Positions 1 to 8,376 of a stretch of 39,815 nucleotides of DNA are shown in pieces; position 1 is the stretch's first letter; each line of letters opens with the position of its first letter. The stretch is from a virus. The translations under genes and the position numbers were made by a program. The stretch is from the IMG/VR virus record IMGVR_UViG_3300047166_000010, positions 1-39,815 of that record; one strand, given 5' to 3'. The notes under the pieces are model-generated. The model searched no databases. It was given only the letters and a program-made list of their open reading frames with translations, and was not told the origin of the DNA.

Positions 1-189
1 TGATACTGACCCGCAATCCATGGGTAAATCGTTTCGACTTGCGTGTACATAAAGCACTGATCCGCCGATAGCGAATCAATCAAGTCATTAAGCACGTTTA
101 AACCGGTCTGCGCGTCATACGCGGATAACGTCTCGCCCGGTGAATATGAATTGATGTTGAGCAGTGCGCCGGTGATGATGTCTAGCGCC
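1..189. repeat. terminal overlap, left copy
   Basis: Direct repeat of the last 189 bases of the window, with six mismatches (positions 128, 129, 155, 156, 162 and 164). It shows that the sequence closes into a circle. It is not a T7-style packaging repeat, which would be identical at both ends. Confidence 0.95.
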
Positions 190-200
190 GTGGTCGCCAT
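1..200 (-). CDS. gp4-like head-completion protein, N-terminal part (gene continues at the right end)
   Basis: This is the first 66 codons of the gene whose remainder lies at the right edge. The frame opens with ATG (MATTALDIITGALLNINSYS) and runs off the left edge; the right-hand copy of the terminal repeat continues it without a break. The ATG overlaps the TAA stop of the preceding gene by one base (TAATG), so translation is probably coupled. Gene order directly before a gp10-like DNA-stabilisation protein, and the overall look of the protein, match the P22 gp4 position at the portal-tail interface. The gp4 assignment is inference from order and length, since residue similarity to P22 gp4 itself is not obvious by eye. 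Confidence 0.75.
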   Translation of the reverse strand, partial: MATTALDIITGALLNINSYSPGETLSAYDAQTGLNVLNDLIDSLSADQCFMYTQVETIYPWIAGQY

Positions 201-706
201 TAGCTTTGCGTGATCGTGATCGTAATCTGCAAAGTGACTGCGGTCGTTTTCGAGAACGGCCCGATCGGCGCCAGGTGATTAAAGAGCACGCCGCCCGACG
301 CGGTGAGTAGCCCCACCTCTTGAATGTTGATGTTCGCGCTACCCGTGGCGTAGGTCGTGACCGCGGTCACCACCAAGCCTGAGAGCGTCGGCGTTGAATC
401 AAACACTTGATACGCCGGGCTGGTAATCGCCGTATCGCTGACCGTCGCCGCAGTCGCGCTGGTGCCTACCGCCATACCGGCTATGGCAATAGCGCTCGAT
501 AGACCAAACAGGCGATTAAGCAATAACGCCTTGCCCACGGTCGTCACCAAGTTTTCCTTAGTCTCATCCCACACCACGGCGCCGGTGTTGACGTCGGTGG
601 CCACCATGTGCCATTCACAGCGTGCCAGGACGATTTCATCGTGCGGGACGTCCATCACGCCGCGGAACCGTAAGCCATCACTCGGCGTGTTGATTTGATC
701 GTGCAT
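200..706 (-). CDS. structural/tail protein, function unknown
   Basis: 168 residues, between the glycine-rich fibre gene and the gp4-like gene. After a charged N-terminal 50 residues there is an alanine/threonine-rich beta-type segment (LLNRLFGLSS, then AVGTSATAATVSD) and a C-terminal stretch ending FSKTTAVTLQITITITQS. I recall similar 'AVGTSATA...GPFSKT' segments in other phage structural proteins, but I cannot assign a named family. The gene sits in a run of short tail genes with touching ends; its own stop overlaps the next ATG by one base. It is likely a virion component of the neck or tail, and no enzymatic motif is visible. Confidence 0.6.
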   Translation of the reverse strand: MHDQINTPSDGLRFRGVMDVPHDEIVLARCEWHMVATDVNTGAVVWDETKENLVTTVGKALLLNRLFGLSSAIAIAGMAVGTSATAATVSDTAITSPAYQVFDSTPTLSGLVVTAVTTYATGSANINIQEVGLLTASGGVLFNHLAPIGPFSKTTAVTLQITITITQS

Positions 707-716
707 GCTTGCGCCC

Positions 717-1742
717 TTACGCTAATTGAACGGTAATCTTGACGATGCCGGCCGCGCCGGTAGACCCGGCGCCGACTGACCCAATTGTGGCGAAGCCACC
801 ACCACCACCCCCACCACCCGGCGCGTTACCGGCAGTGCCCGCGGTGCCACCACCGACCGCGCCCGCACCGCCCGCACCGCCCGCGCCGCCGTCCGGGGTG
901 CCGGCCGTGCCGGCCGTTGCGGCCGATGCGGCGCCGCCCGCCGACGTGCGCCCGCCGCTACCGCCGCCACCACCACCGGACCCCAGCGCGGTACCCGCCG
1001 CCGCTGCGCCGCCCGCGTTAACGCTGGTGCCTATGGATGCGTTAGCCGAGGCGCCGCCCGCGCCCCGAATCGTGGTCGAGGTGTTAAACCATGAGTCATT
1101 GCCGGTGCCGGCGACCGCAGAGGCGGCGCCGACAGTCACGGTGTAAACGGTGGCGGGCACTACGGTAAGCGTCGACGTCGCGCACGCACCGCCCGCACCC
1201 CCGGCGCCGCCCGCAAGCGCCGTGCCGGCGGCGCCACCTTGCCCGCCGCCGATGCATTCGACGGTGGCCGACGTGACGCCCGCGGGACACGTCCAAGTCG
1301 TCGTCGCGGTGTACTCATAGGTAAAGAGCACGTGATCCGTAGGCGTTACGTTGCTGTCTGCGTACGTCGCTTTTAGGTAGTAAAGCGCGGCGTCGCTCGG
1401 GGTTGCGTTCGTGTCGGCGTAGGACGCGGTAAGCGCATAGGTGGCCGCATCGGTCGGCGTCGCGTTGGTGTCCGCGTACGTTGCGATGAGGTAGAACGTA
1501 CTCAAATCGGTGGGCGTGGCGTTGGCGTCACTGAGACCGATACCCACCTGTAAAGTATCGGTGGGCGTCGCGTTCGGCCCGTCCGCGTACAGCGCGCTTA
1601 AGGTGTAAGCCGGCGCATCCGTGGGCGTCGCGTTGCTGTCGGGTTCCAACAATCGAGCGGTGAACAACACCGCATCATTGATGCCCGATGACCCGCCACC
1701 GATAAAAACGGTCTGCGTGACTTCCTGTATGCCGCCGGTCAC
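717..1742 (-). CDS. glycine-rich tail fibre/adhesin with an N-terminal tandem repeat
   Basis: 341 residues in two clear parts. Residues 35-145 are six copies of an 18-19 residue repeat beginning D-x-N-A-T-P-T-D and ending in an aromatic/alanine strand (YALTASYA type), which suggests a beaded beta fibre. Residues 150-341 begin WTCPAGVTSATVECIGGG and continue as runs of Gly and Ala, ending AAGIVKITVQLA. That pattern is typical of phage glycine-rich fibre-tip domains (polyglycine-II adhesin type). The start overlaps the upstream gene by an ATGA junction. Role inferred: an extended fibre or receptor-contact protein. The repeats invite copy-number change, and the GC-rich Gly codons create long antisense proline frames that are not genes. 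Confidence 0.7.
   Translation of the reverse strand: MTGGIQEVTQTVFIGGGSSGINDAVLFTARLLEPDSNATPTDAPAYTLSALYADGPNATPTDTLQVGIGLSDANATPTDLSTFYLIATYADTNATPTDAATYALTASYADTNATPSDAALYYLKATYADSNVTPTDHVLFTYEYTATTTWTCPAGVTSATVECIGGGQGGAAGTALAGGAGGAGGACATSTLTVVPATVYTVTVGAASAVAGTGNDSWFNTSTTIRGAGGASANASIGTSVNAGGAAAAGTALGSGGGGGGSGGRTSAGGAASAATAGTAGTPDGGAGGAGGAGAVGGGTAGTAGNAPGGGGGGGGFATIGSVGAGSTGAAGIVKITVQLA
1308..1640 (-). repeat. six tandem coding repeats (D-x-NATPTD unit)
   Basis: Six in-frame copies of a unit of about 57 bases inside the fibre gene. Copies 1-5 keep NATP(T/S)D and copy 6 reads NVTPTD. Spacing is 18-19 codons. Copies differ in the strand segment between the motifs, so the array is old enough to have diverged or is selected for variety. 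Confidence 0.85.
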
Positions 1743-2047
1743 GCCGCCTCAATTAGATAATCGAAAGACCCCGACACCCAATTAACGGTAGGCGCCGTGA
1801 CCACACTGCGCGGCGTCCATACCAAGCCAGAATACTGGCGCACGGTGATCGTGGTCCCACCGTTGATGTTAAACGACGCATCGCCACCCACGGGGAAAAC
1901 GCGGATGCTCACGAACAAACCCGTCACCGCTATCGAGCCGCTAGACGCCGTTCCCGAATAATAGTGAAACGTGCCGAACGCTTCGCCAATGAGTGTGACC
2001 ATGGTCGCGGCGGCCGATGCGAACGCATAGCCGATGCTCTTAAGCAT
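1739..2047 (-). CDS. small structural protein, unknown
   Basis: 102 residues; ATGA overlap with the following fibre gene and directly after the upstream gene. The N-terminus is alanine-rich and mildly hydrophobic (YAFASAAATMVTLIGEAFG). The rest reads as beta strands (GTTITVRQYSG, WVSGSFDYLIEAA). It has no recognised family. Its place in the tail-gene run suggests a minor virion protein. Confidence 0.55.
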   Translation of the reverse strand: MLKSIGYAFASAAATMVTLIGEAFGTFHYYSGTASSGSIAVTGLFVSIRVFPVGGDASFNINGGTTITVRQYSGLVWTPRSVVTAPTVNWVSGSFDYLIEAA

Positions 2048-2416
2048 CTACAACCCTTCGCCTCGCGTAAACACGACCCCCGCGCCGCCGGTGGCGGGCG
2101 TGCCGGCGAGAATGACGCTAGCGCCGGTGACTTCATTTCCCACCGTGACCACGACCACCGCGCCAGGCGCCACCGGATAGCCGTTTAATGTGGCGGCAAT
2201 CACCGACCCACTCACGCCAAAATTCACAAACGCCCACACGCTATAGGTGTTGCTAATCTGAATTTGGATGATTTGATTAATCATCACGCCAGAGAACGGC
2301 GCGCTATTCGGTGTTGCGGTTGCGGCGTTCGCTAGAATCACCGTCGACGGTGCGAGCGTCCCGCTAGTCATCTGGTTCGATGACTGATACAGCGGCTGGA
2401 ACGCGCGGGTTTCCAT
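2048..2416 (-). CDS. small structural protein, unknown
   Basis: 122 residues, beta-rich and low in charge (VWAFVNFGVSG, GAVVVVTVGNEVTGASVIL). It is tightly packed: its start overlaps the stop of the upstream gene by one base. It and its two neighbours are similar in size and style (Ala/Val/Thr-rich, small beta domain), as for head decoration or tail-tube accessory subunits. No homolog is recognised and the function is not assigned. Confidence 0.55.
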   Translation of the reverse strand: METRAFQPLYQSSNQMTSGTLAPSTVILANAATATPNSAPFSGVMINQIIQIQISNTYSVWAFVNFGVSGSVIAATLNGYPVAPGAVVVVTVGNEVTGASVILAGTPATGGAGVVFTRGEGL

Positions 2417-2769
2417 TACCCTTCTACGGTGAGCGTAATGTACAAATCGCCCGCGCCTACGGGCGTTGTATCGGTGTACGGCACGTTAACCGTGGTGGCG
2501 AACCACACCGGGCCAGAAAACGTCACCGGTTCGAATTGCATCAGGGAAAGCACGGTGCCGGCAGACGGCGCCAGTAGCATCGTCAAAAATGGTACGGTAG
2601 TCCCCACCACCGGCGCGGCCCCTAGTGCCGGCGCGGTGTAGAGTTTCAAGTACCGCGCCGCGGCGTTGGTGTTGAGTACATAGCCGCCCGCCAGGTTTCC
2701 GTTGTAGGGCGTCGCTTGCGTTAGATTCACGCTTGCGGCCGATAGCAAAAAAAACGGACGCGTGGCCAT
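2416..2769 (-). CDS. small structural protein, unknown
   Basis: 117 residues beginning MATRPFFLLSAASVNLTQ and ending YTDTTPVGAGDLYITLTVEG. It reads as a single beta-sandwich type domain with a central proline/alanine loop. The start codon overlaps the stop of the upstream gene by one base. Late-operon structural context; no named family. Confidence 0.55.
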   Translation of the reverse strand: MATRPFFLLSAASVNLTQATPYNGNLAGGYVLNTNAAARYLKLYTAPALGAAPVVGTTVPFLTMLLAPSAGTVLSLMQFEPVTFSGPVWFATTVNVPYTDTTPVGAGDLYITLTVEG

Positions 2770-3119
2770 TAGAAAATGGTCGTGGGAAGCATTGCGAACC
2801 CACCCTCCACCATGTTTTCAGGTCGCGTGAACTCAATTATAAACGGCTGCGCGGCCGTGCCGTTAATTGCGGACGCCGTGTTATTTGTCCAATAGACTGA
2901 CAGCGTATTGGCCGCCGACACATACATATTGTCCGCCGACACGCCGGACACGTAAGACAATTGGTTATACGAAATCAAATCACCGATTTGCGCCCCTGCA
3001 ATCGTGTAAGTCGAAAGCACCGTTGAGGAGGCGGGCAAGTTCGGCACCGCGAGTGCTGATTGATAGAGAATTTGGGCAAACAGTTCGTTACCGCGTTGAA
3101 CGGTTGAATTACCGGGCAT
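2769..3119 (-). CDS. small structural protein, unknown
   Basis: 116 residues starting MPGNSTVQRGNELFAQILYQS. The frame is open further upstream, but that part reads through a terminator hairpin and is rich in Pro/Arg/Leu shadow residues. The ATG used here has a GGGAG ribosome site about 8 bases upstream. The C-terminal half is beta-rich and ends GGFAMLPTTIF. It is the first gene after the coat-gene terminator, so it is read by leak-through or antitermination. Function unknown. Confidence 0.65.
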   Translation of the reverse strand: MPGNSTVQRGNELFAQILYQSALAVPNLPASSTVLSTYTIAGAQIGDLISYNQLSYVSGVSADNMYVSAANTLSVYWTNNTASAINGTAAQPFIIEFTRPENMVEGGFAMLPTTIF

Positions 3120-3138
3120 GGCTTTAACTCCCAACCCC

Positions 3139-3163
3139 AAAAAAAGGCGGGACAGTGCCCGCC
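3139..3163 (-). terminator. intrinsic terminator after the coat/decoration genes
   Basis: On the - strand GGCGGG, a six-base loop, CCCGCC, then seven T. It lies 12 bases after the stop of the gene next to the coat gene and just before the ribosome site of the next gene. This is a classic Rho-independent shape, likely to give partial termination so that coat-region mRNA exceeds tail mRNA. Confidence 0.85.
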
Positions 3164-3174
3164 AGTAGGGGTGA

Positions 3175-3600
3175 TTAGAAAACGGACGTGGGCAACGTGC
3201 TAAAGGTAGCGGGCACAACGCTATTGCTCGCGTTGTAACGCGCCACCGTGACCAAATAGACGCCGGAATACGGCGTGACTGATCCTGCGGTAGGATTCAC
3301 GAACGTTATATAAAATTTATCCGTTACCGTGGGGTCAACCCGGAATCCTGCGATACCGACGCCGGCTGTCTGGGCTTGCGTATAGGCAATGCCTAAGATG
3401 ACATCACCCGGCAAGATGCCGGTGGCCGCTGTCGCGAAAGTCACACCGTTGGCGCCGAATGACTCCTCGGTGGTGGTGATGGTGGCCGCCGCCGTTGGGG
3501 TCATGGTAATGGCCAACGTCTGCACAAATTTTTCATAGCTGTAAGGGCTTTGCGTGTTGACGGTTTGCGTCAGTGCCGGCCCCGGATTAATGGTAGGCAT
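3175..3600 (-). CDS. putative head decoration/accessory protein
   Basis: 141 residues directly downstream of the coat gene with its own AGGAG ribosome site. The protein is Thr/Ala-rich and beta-type (LAITMTPTAAATITTTEESFG, then a hydrophobic strand region and VTPYSGVYLVTVARYNAS). Position after coat, size, and the strong terminator that follows fit a highly made capsid-associated subunit. This is inference from position; no family is recognised. Confidence 0.6.
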   Translation of the reverse strand: MPTINPGPALTQTVNTQSPYSYEKFVQTLAITMTPTAAATITTTEESFGANGVTFATAATGILPGDVILGIAYTQAQTAGVGIAGFRVDPTVTDKFYITFVNPTAGSVTPYSGVYLVTVARYNASNSVVPATFSTLPTSVF

Positions 3601-3614
3601 GTGATTTACTCCTA

Positions 3615-4970
3615 TTAGCCGGCAATGCGGATGCCAAGGGAACGATAGAGCGACGCCGGCCCATACAGGACGTCTGCGCGCGTCGGTTCCGAGTCATTGT
3701 TGATGGTGTATTGAGTGACGCAGCGAATGGACATACCCACATCCTCATCGTCATACGCACGCACCGCCATCTCAACCCCTTGCGGCAAGGGCAAATCCGC
3801 GAACGCGAGAGCGTAGGCGTACTTGTGAAACACCAAGCCTTGCGGGCTAGTCACGTTGGCATTGGCCACGCCGCCGTTCACGGTAATGGCTGCGGACGCC
3901 GCCGGGGTCGCCGTGACGTTTTGGAACTGTCCCGACGAAATGATGGCATCACCGATGGTGAGCGTCAGTAGTCCGCCCGCGCTTGAGGTGTATACGCCGG
4001 TGGTCGAGTTAAACGTGCCTTGAGTCAGCGTTGCGGCGCCAAAGGTCAAGCCTTGCGTCGCCGCGCCGTTCGCCGGTGCGACAAAGCCGCCCGGTGGCAG
4101 CACCACAAATTGCTTGAGAATCTTTCCATACTGCAAACGATTTTGCGGATTTACAGGGAAAACGCCGGCAATCTGAATAGTGTCACCGACCTTAACGACG
4201 CCGGTGCTCGCGGTCCATCCGCCCGTCGACAAGGTGCCCGACGCCGCCCAGCCGGTAGTCAGTAGCGCCGTGCCGGTTGGCGTCGCCGTCACCGTGGGCG
4301 TGCCGCCCTGTACGCCGGTCTGGAACGTGGGTATATTTTGATCCTCCCACCAATCCAACCCCGCGAACTGTTTCGCGACTAACCCTTTTTCTACGAACTC
4401 GCCTAGCTGCACTTGCGGGTTAAACAAGCCTTTGATGCTGTCCGTGGCCGCCGACATGCTCACGGGGTCAAGTACGCAGTTCTTTTCGCCCTCGGTCGGG
4501 CATGCTTCCGATGCGAGGTACGCGCGAGCGTCCGAAAAAATCTTGTAAGACGCGGGCGACGTGCCGAACGTGCCCAACGTGGTTGCCGTGCTGATAAAGG
4601 CATACTGCGCGGTGTCAGAATCCACACGGTTCGCCACCGACGCAATCTGCGGGCGCAAAATGCGCTTCTTAAACATGTCCATCGATAGCGCTAAGTCTTG
4701 CGTGGTGAATTGCACGTCGACGTGAAACTGATAATTGAGCACCACGGGCGTATAGGTTTCGTTCGAATCCTCCACGTTTAGCGGCGGCCCATAGGTGCCG
4801 ATGTAGCGCGGCGGGCGGCGGATGTTCACGGTATTACCGACTTTCGCGCCGGTCTGCGCGTACTCGTTCGAATACTGCCGCTCTACGCGGTTCGCAATGA
4901 CGAGTTCGTTTTCGAGTACCACCAACGCCTCATTGGTGATATAGCTCATCGTGAGCAAATTATTGGCCAT
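3615..4970 (-). CDS. major capsid (coat) protein, P22 gp5-like
   Basis: 451 residues beginning MANNLLTMSYITNEALVVLEN, followed by a TGAKVGNTVNIRRPPRY segment. That N-terminal pattern (NLLT...EAL..LEN...VG.TV.IR.P) is typical of the P22 coat protein family. Length is close to P22 gp5 (430). The middle (about 225-375) is Gly/Thr/Ala-rich and variable-looking, as in the insertion domain of this fold. It has a strong AGGAG ribosome site 8 bases upstream, scaffold and portal genes upstream, and a terminator downstream. It builds the T=7 HK97-fold shell. The family is established knowledge; the match here is by motif. Confidence 0.9.
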   Translation of the reverse strand: MANNLLTMSYITNEALVVLENELVIANRVERQYSNEYAQTGAKVGNTVNIRRPPRYIGTYGPPLNVEDSNETYTPVVLNYQFHVDVQFTTQDLALSMDMFKKRILRPQIASVANRVDSDTAQYAFISTATTLGTFGTSPASYKIFSDARAYLASEACPTEGEKNCVLDPVSMSAATDSIKGLFNPQVQLGEFVEKGLVAKQFAGLDWWEDQNIPTFQTGVQGGTPTVTATPTGTALLTTGWAASGTLSTGGWTASTGVVKVGDTIQIAGVFPVNPQNRLQYGKILKQFVVLPPGGFVAPANGAATQGLTFGAATLTQGTFNSTTGVYTSSAGGLLTLTIGDAIISSGQFQNVTATPAASAAITVNGGVANANVTSPQGLVFHKYAYALAFADLPLPQGVEMAVRAYDDEDVGMSIRCVTQYTINNDSEPTRADVLYGPASLYRSLGIRIAG

Positions 4971-4989
4971 GACAAAAGACTCCTAAAGG

Positions 4990-6021
4990 TTATTTAGGAC
5001 GCCCCACGTTCGACCGCTGGCGGTTGCGCTCATACGCGCGCAATTCCTTAAAACTCATGTTTGCCGGGTCCACATTGATGTTTGCGGTTGCGGCCGATGA
5101 GAGCGGTTTAATTGGAGCGGGCGCCCCGGTGACGACTTTCGCGGGCGGCGTCGCTGCACTTGCCGTGCTCGCGGTCGCCGGTTTTTCAAAGGTCAATTCA
5201 AGTTTGCCAATCTCGGCAATTGCTTTGAGCGGATTCAATTTGTTGATGCGTTCAACGAAGTCCGGGTTAGTGGCCAGGTAGTAACTGACGTCGCCGATGT
5301 GCTCGGACGCCGTGAGATACTGCAATACCGCGTTATGCGTTTTGACGTCCGCACGCGTGGTGACTTCTACAAAATCCGGGTACTTTTTCGCCGCCTCATC
5401 AATGCGCGACTTTGCTAGCGCTTGTGCCGCGCTTGCCTCTGCGCTGCGTGCCGCTTCCGCTTGCCGTTGCCGGTCCTCATCTACTGCTTGCCTAGCGGAC
5501 CACGCCGCCAATGCCTCGGCATACTCAAATGCCTTAAACTGCCCTTTGTCGTCATAAAACGCTTGCGCGTCCGGTTTCTTTGGAGTCTCTACGGCCGCGG
5601 GCGCCGTCTTGCCTTTCAATTCCTGCAATTCTCTTTCAAGCGCGGCGGCGCGCTCCTCAATCAACCGCCGCTCGTTCCATTGTTCCTTAGCGAAGGATTC
5701 CGCATCCGCCGCGGCCTCGCGCGCTTCTTTCATCTCGCGATGCTTGCGGTTGATGGTGGCATTTTTGCGGGCGATGGCCTCTTTAAGCTTGTCGCTGCGC
5801 GCCGCTTCCTGCTGCGTTTCCTCATCGTCCGCGACATCATCGGCCGGCGCATCGTTGGGGTCCGGTACCGGTGCGCCGGGGTCGACGGGCAACGCCTCGT
5901 TTTTGACTTCGAGCGGCGGCGCCTCGGCTGCCTTGGGTTGCTTCGGGTCCGGTTTGATGGTCTCGGTTTTGCCCGACGTGATGAACTCGCCCAAGCCCGC
6001 CGATGTCACTACCTTACCCAT
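4990..6021 (-). CDS. scaffolding protein
   Basis: 343 residues, between portal and coat as in P22 (gp8 position). The N-terminus is acidic and proline-rich (DPNDAPADDVADDEETQQEAA). It is followed by a long, strongly charged coiled-coil region about 80-150 (LKEAIARKNATINRKHREMK, then ALERELQELKGK) and a basic tail ending YERNRQRSNVGRPK. Low-complexity, charged and helical with a basic C-terminus is what a coat-binding scaffold looks like. It would direct procapsid assembly and leave before or during packaging. The call rests on context and composition. Confidence 0.8.
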   Translation of the reverse strand: MGKVVTSAGLGEFITSGKTETIKPDPKQPKAAEAPPLEVKNEALPVDPGAPVPDPNDAPADDVADDEETQQEAARSDKLKEAIARKNATINRKHREMKEAREAAADAESFAKEQWNERRLIEERAAALERELQELKGKTAPAAVETPKKPDAQAFYDDKGQFKAFEYAEALAAWSARQAVDEDRQRQAEAARSAEASAAQALAKSRIDEAAKKYPDFVEVTTRADVKTHNAVLQYLTASEHIGDVSYYLATNPDFVERINKLNPLKAIAEIGKLELTFEKPATASTASAATPPAKVVTGAPAPIKPLSSAATANINVDPANMSFKELRAYERNRQRSNVGRPK

Positions 6022-6026
6022 AAACG

Positions 6027-8192
6027 TTACTCCGGTTTACTGTCTGCCCGTTCCGCTGCGGCCAATGTTTCGCGCCGCGCAACCGCTTCGTGTTTCGCTT
6101 CCGCGTGTGTGTTGAGTAATTGCGCGCCGGCTTGAATTTCCGCGACGTCGCGCGCCGTGACCGCTTGCGCGTGCGTGGTAAATCGCTTGGTCTGATCCGC
6201 TTCGTGATCTTTGATGATTCCCGAATGAATCTTTTCGCGCTCTACGTGCATCCACCCTTGCTCAATTGCGGTCTTATATTTGAGTTCGAGTTGCGCGTGC
6301 TGCAATTCCTGTTGCATTTGCTGCATTTGGTTTTGCAGGGCGGTCACGACCGCTTGCGCCTCTTTCGGCAAATTCTTGATGGTCTGTTGAATGCCGGCGG
6401 GTGTCGTGGGCGCGAGCCGGTCTGCCAGGTCGGATGCGCCGGCAAAGTCCATATTGCGCACCACCAAATCAGCGCCCACCTTGCTAATGACTTCCGCGAG
6501 CGGGGTATTTAGCAATTCGATCATCGATTCGGCGCCCTCCATGCGCTTCGTCTCATACCCCGGCCCGGTGTCCATCACGACGTCATACCGGCCCACGCTC
6601 ATGTCATTCTTGATTTCCATGATTGCGGGGTTTTGCGCGGACGGTTGCGGCTGATTAAGCGCTTCCATCGAGGGCATGCCATCTTCACCGATGATGCGTT
6701 GCATGCGCTGCGTATCGTAGTAGGCGGGAATGAGGCTTAGGAGAATCCGGCCCGTGTGCGATATGGCGCGGGTTTGATTGTCGTAATACTGGTAATGTCC
6801 AATGTCCGAGAGAGCCTGACGCCGTTGTAACGCCACCCCGGATATCGCCGCCCCCGGAACATCGGCGGACGGATCATGCGGCATGCCGGCCACCGCCATA
6901 AGGTCTTGCTGCGCGCCTTGCGCCGCTTGGACCGCGCCCGCCGGTACCGGAACGGGCTGCATACGTTGTGGCGGCGGCAAAACTTGTTTAGACCCGTCCG
7001 GTTGCTCCACATACGCCGGTTCATACACCAGAGCGCTATACGGTTTTTGGTTCGCATCCTTCCATTCCGGGTGCCCGTCTAACTGTCCCGCGGCCACTAC
7101 CCACGGCGCCTTGGGCGCGAGCGCCAATAGTTCGGTTTCCATCGTGCGCCAGTAGTTATACATGCGCGCCGGGTCCATCAGGTCGGCCACCATGCCCTTA
7201 CGCTTGGCGCGGCCGTTGATGTCGACCACATTGCCCTCGCACCGGATAATGGGTATCCATTTATCGGGTAGCGGGTCCGCGCCCATCGCGCGCCGATCCA
7301 CGATGGCTTGACCGTTCAATTTGTACCACTCCACCGTCTGCCGCTCGCTTGGGCGCGTGATCTTTTTACCCTTGCCGTCTCGCGCGTAGTCGACGCGGGC
7401 GCGCGATAGATCATCGGCCAGGGCGTCTATCTGATCGTCAAACAACGCCATACCATTAGTCATCTTATAGAGCGTCGCTTTCGTCTTGCGGATGCGGTAG
7501 TACTCGGCTAGCCGGATTTCCTCTTTCGATTCCCAATCCGCCCAGTCATCCCCTAGCCCCGCGGTGCGCTGAAATTCCACATTCGCGGCGTTCGGATACT
7601 CGCGCTTGTAATCGGCGCGTTTCATCTTTTCCGAGATGATGCACCACTCGGCGTCCTCGGCGGTTGGCAGCACCGCGGCGGGGTCCATATAGACCGTGAA
7701 CGGATTGCGGATCGCTACAATCTGCAATTCTTGGTCAAAACTATCCGCGTCGACGTAGTCGGACTTGACCCGCCAGTAACCCCAGCCGATGGTTACCGCA
7801 GACTCGCCGCCGGTGTCGTAGGCAATCGATGCGGTTGAGAGGTTTTCAATGTGGCGGATTAAACCGCCGATCACGTTCGCTTTCGCGACGTCGGCGCCGT
7901 CGCCCACCGGATGCACTTTGATTCGCGGGCGTTGCTGGCGCATGTTATTGACCACGCGCTTAACGAACGTATTCGTGTGATTAATCGTGAGCGAAGGGCG
8001 CTTATCAATCTTGCGCTGCGAGTACAGGTCATCCGGCCATTGCTGACCGTCGCGGAAGTTCAACGCCTCAATACCGCGCGCGCGGTTTTCGCTTTCCGCC
8101 TCGCTCGCTATCCGCAACCGCTCGGCGCACTCTTTCACGATTTCCGCATCGGTGACCGCTTGCCGGTCCATCTCGCGCGGAATGTGGGGCAT
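6027..8192 (-). CDS. portal protein, P22 gp1-like
   Basis: 721 residues, nearly the length of P22 gp1 (725). The N-terminus contains NFRDGQQWPDDLYSQRKIDKRPSLTINHTN, the typical opening of P22-type portals. It is followed by the NMRQQRPRIKVHP segment, and in the middle by the crown/wing region with YNYWRTMETE. The C-terminal 130 residues are Gln/Ala/Glu-rich and helical (LQNQMQQMQQELQHAQLELK), corresponding to the long barrel helices. It forms the dodecameric DNA gate at the packaging vertex and works with the terminase upstream. It lies six bases from the scaffold gene. Confidence 0.92.
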   Translation of the reverse strand: MPHIPREMDRQAVTDAEIVKECAERLRIASEAESENRARGIEALNFRDGQQWPDDLYSQRKIDKRPSLTINHTNTFVKRVVNNMRQQRPRIKVHPVGDGADVAKANVIGGLIRHIENLSTASIAYDTGGESAVTIGWGYWRVKSDYVDADSFDQELQIVAIRNPFTVYMDPAAVLPTAEDAEWCIISEKMKRADYKREYPNAANVEFQRTAGLGDDWADWESKEEIRLAEYYRIRKTKATLYKMTNGMALFDDQIDALADDLSRARVDYARDGKGKKITRPSERQTVEWYKLNGQAIVDRRAMGADPLPDKWIPIIRCEGNVVDINGRAKRKGMVADLMDPARMYNYWRTMETELLALAPKAPWVVAAGQLDGHPEWKDANQKPYSALVYEPAYVEQPDGSKQVLPPPQRMQPVPVPAGAVQAAQGAQQDLMAVAGMPHDPSADVPGAAISGVALQRRQALSDIGHYQYYDNQTRAISHTGRILLSLIPAYYDTQRMQRIIGEDGMPSMEALNQPQPSAQNPAIMEIKNDMSVGRYDVVMDTGPGYETKRMEGAESMIELLNTPLAEVISKVGADLVVRNMDFAGASDLADRLAPTTPAGIQQTIKNLPKEAQAVVTALQNQMQQMQQELQHAQLELKYKTAIEQGWMHVEREKIHSGIIKDHEADQTKRFTTHAQAVTARDVAEIQAGAQLLNTHAEAKHEAVARRETLAAAERADSKPE

Positions 8193-8193
8193 A

Positions 8194-8376
8194 TCAATAC
8201 GGTAGTTTTGCCGTCACGGTGACAGATAACGCGTTGAAATGTTTTGCACCGCTTGGCGCTTCGTTGATGGGCGTACCGCCGCCATTCACCAAGTTCGCGC
8301 CGTCCGCGGTGAAATTAATCGTGTCTGCGGTGATGCTGGTTGAATCGGCGGTCCAAATTTGCAAAGGGTAACTCAT
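8194..8376 (-). CDS. small protein between tailspike and portal, unknown
   Basis: 60 residues, Thr/Ala/Asn-rich, MSYPLQIWTADSTSITADTI to VTVTAKLPY. Its start overlaps the end of the tailspike gene (ATGA) and it ends just before the portal gene. Short repeats of the form S/T-x-T-A-D are visible (ADSTSITADTINFTADG). It may be a small virion or spike-associated protein; the function is not assigned. Confidence 0.5.
   Translation of the reverse strand: MSYPLQIWTADSTSITADTINFTADGANLVNGGGTPINEAPSGAKHFNALSVTVTAKLPY

Noticed and set aside
739-1146. Long proline-rich + strand frame
   Set aside because: It is the antisense of the glycine-rich fibre domain (Gly codons read backwards as Pro/Ala); no ribosome site or domain.
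5422-6135. 237-codon + strand frame opposite the scaffold gene
   Set aside because: Arg/Leu/Cys-rich shadow of a charged coiled-coil gene; no start signal and no recognisable protein.
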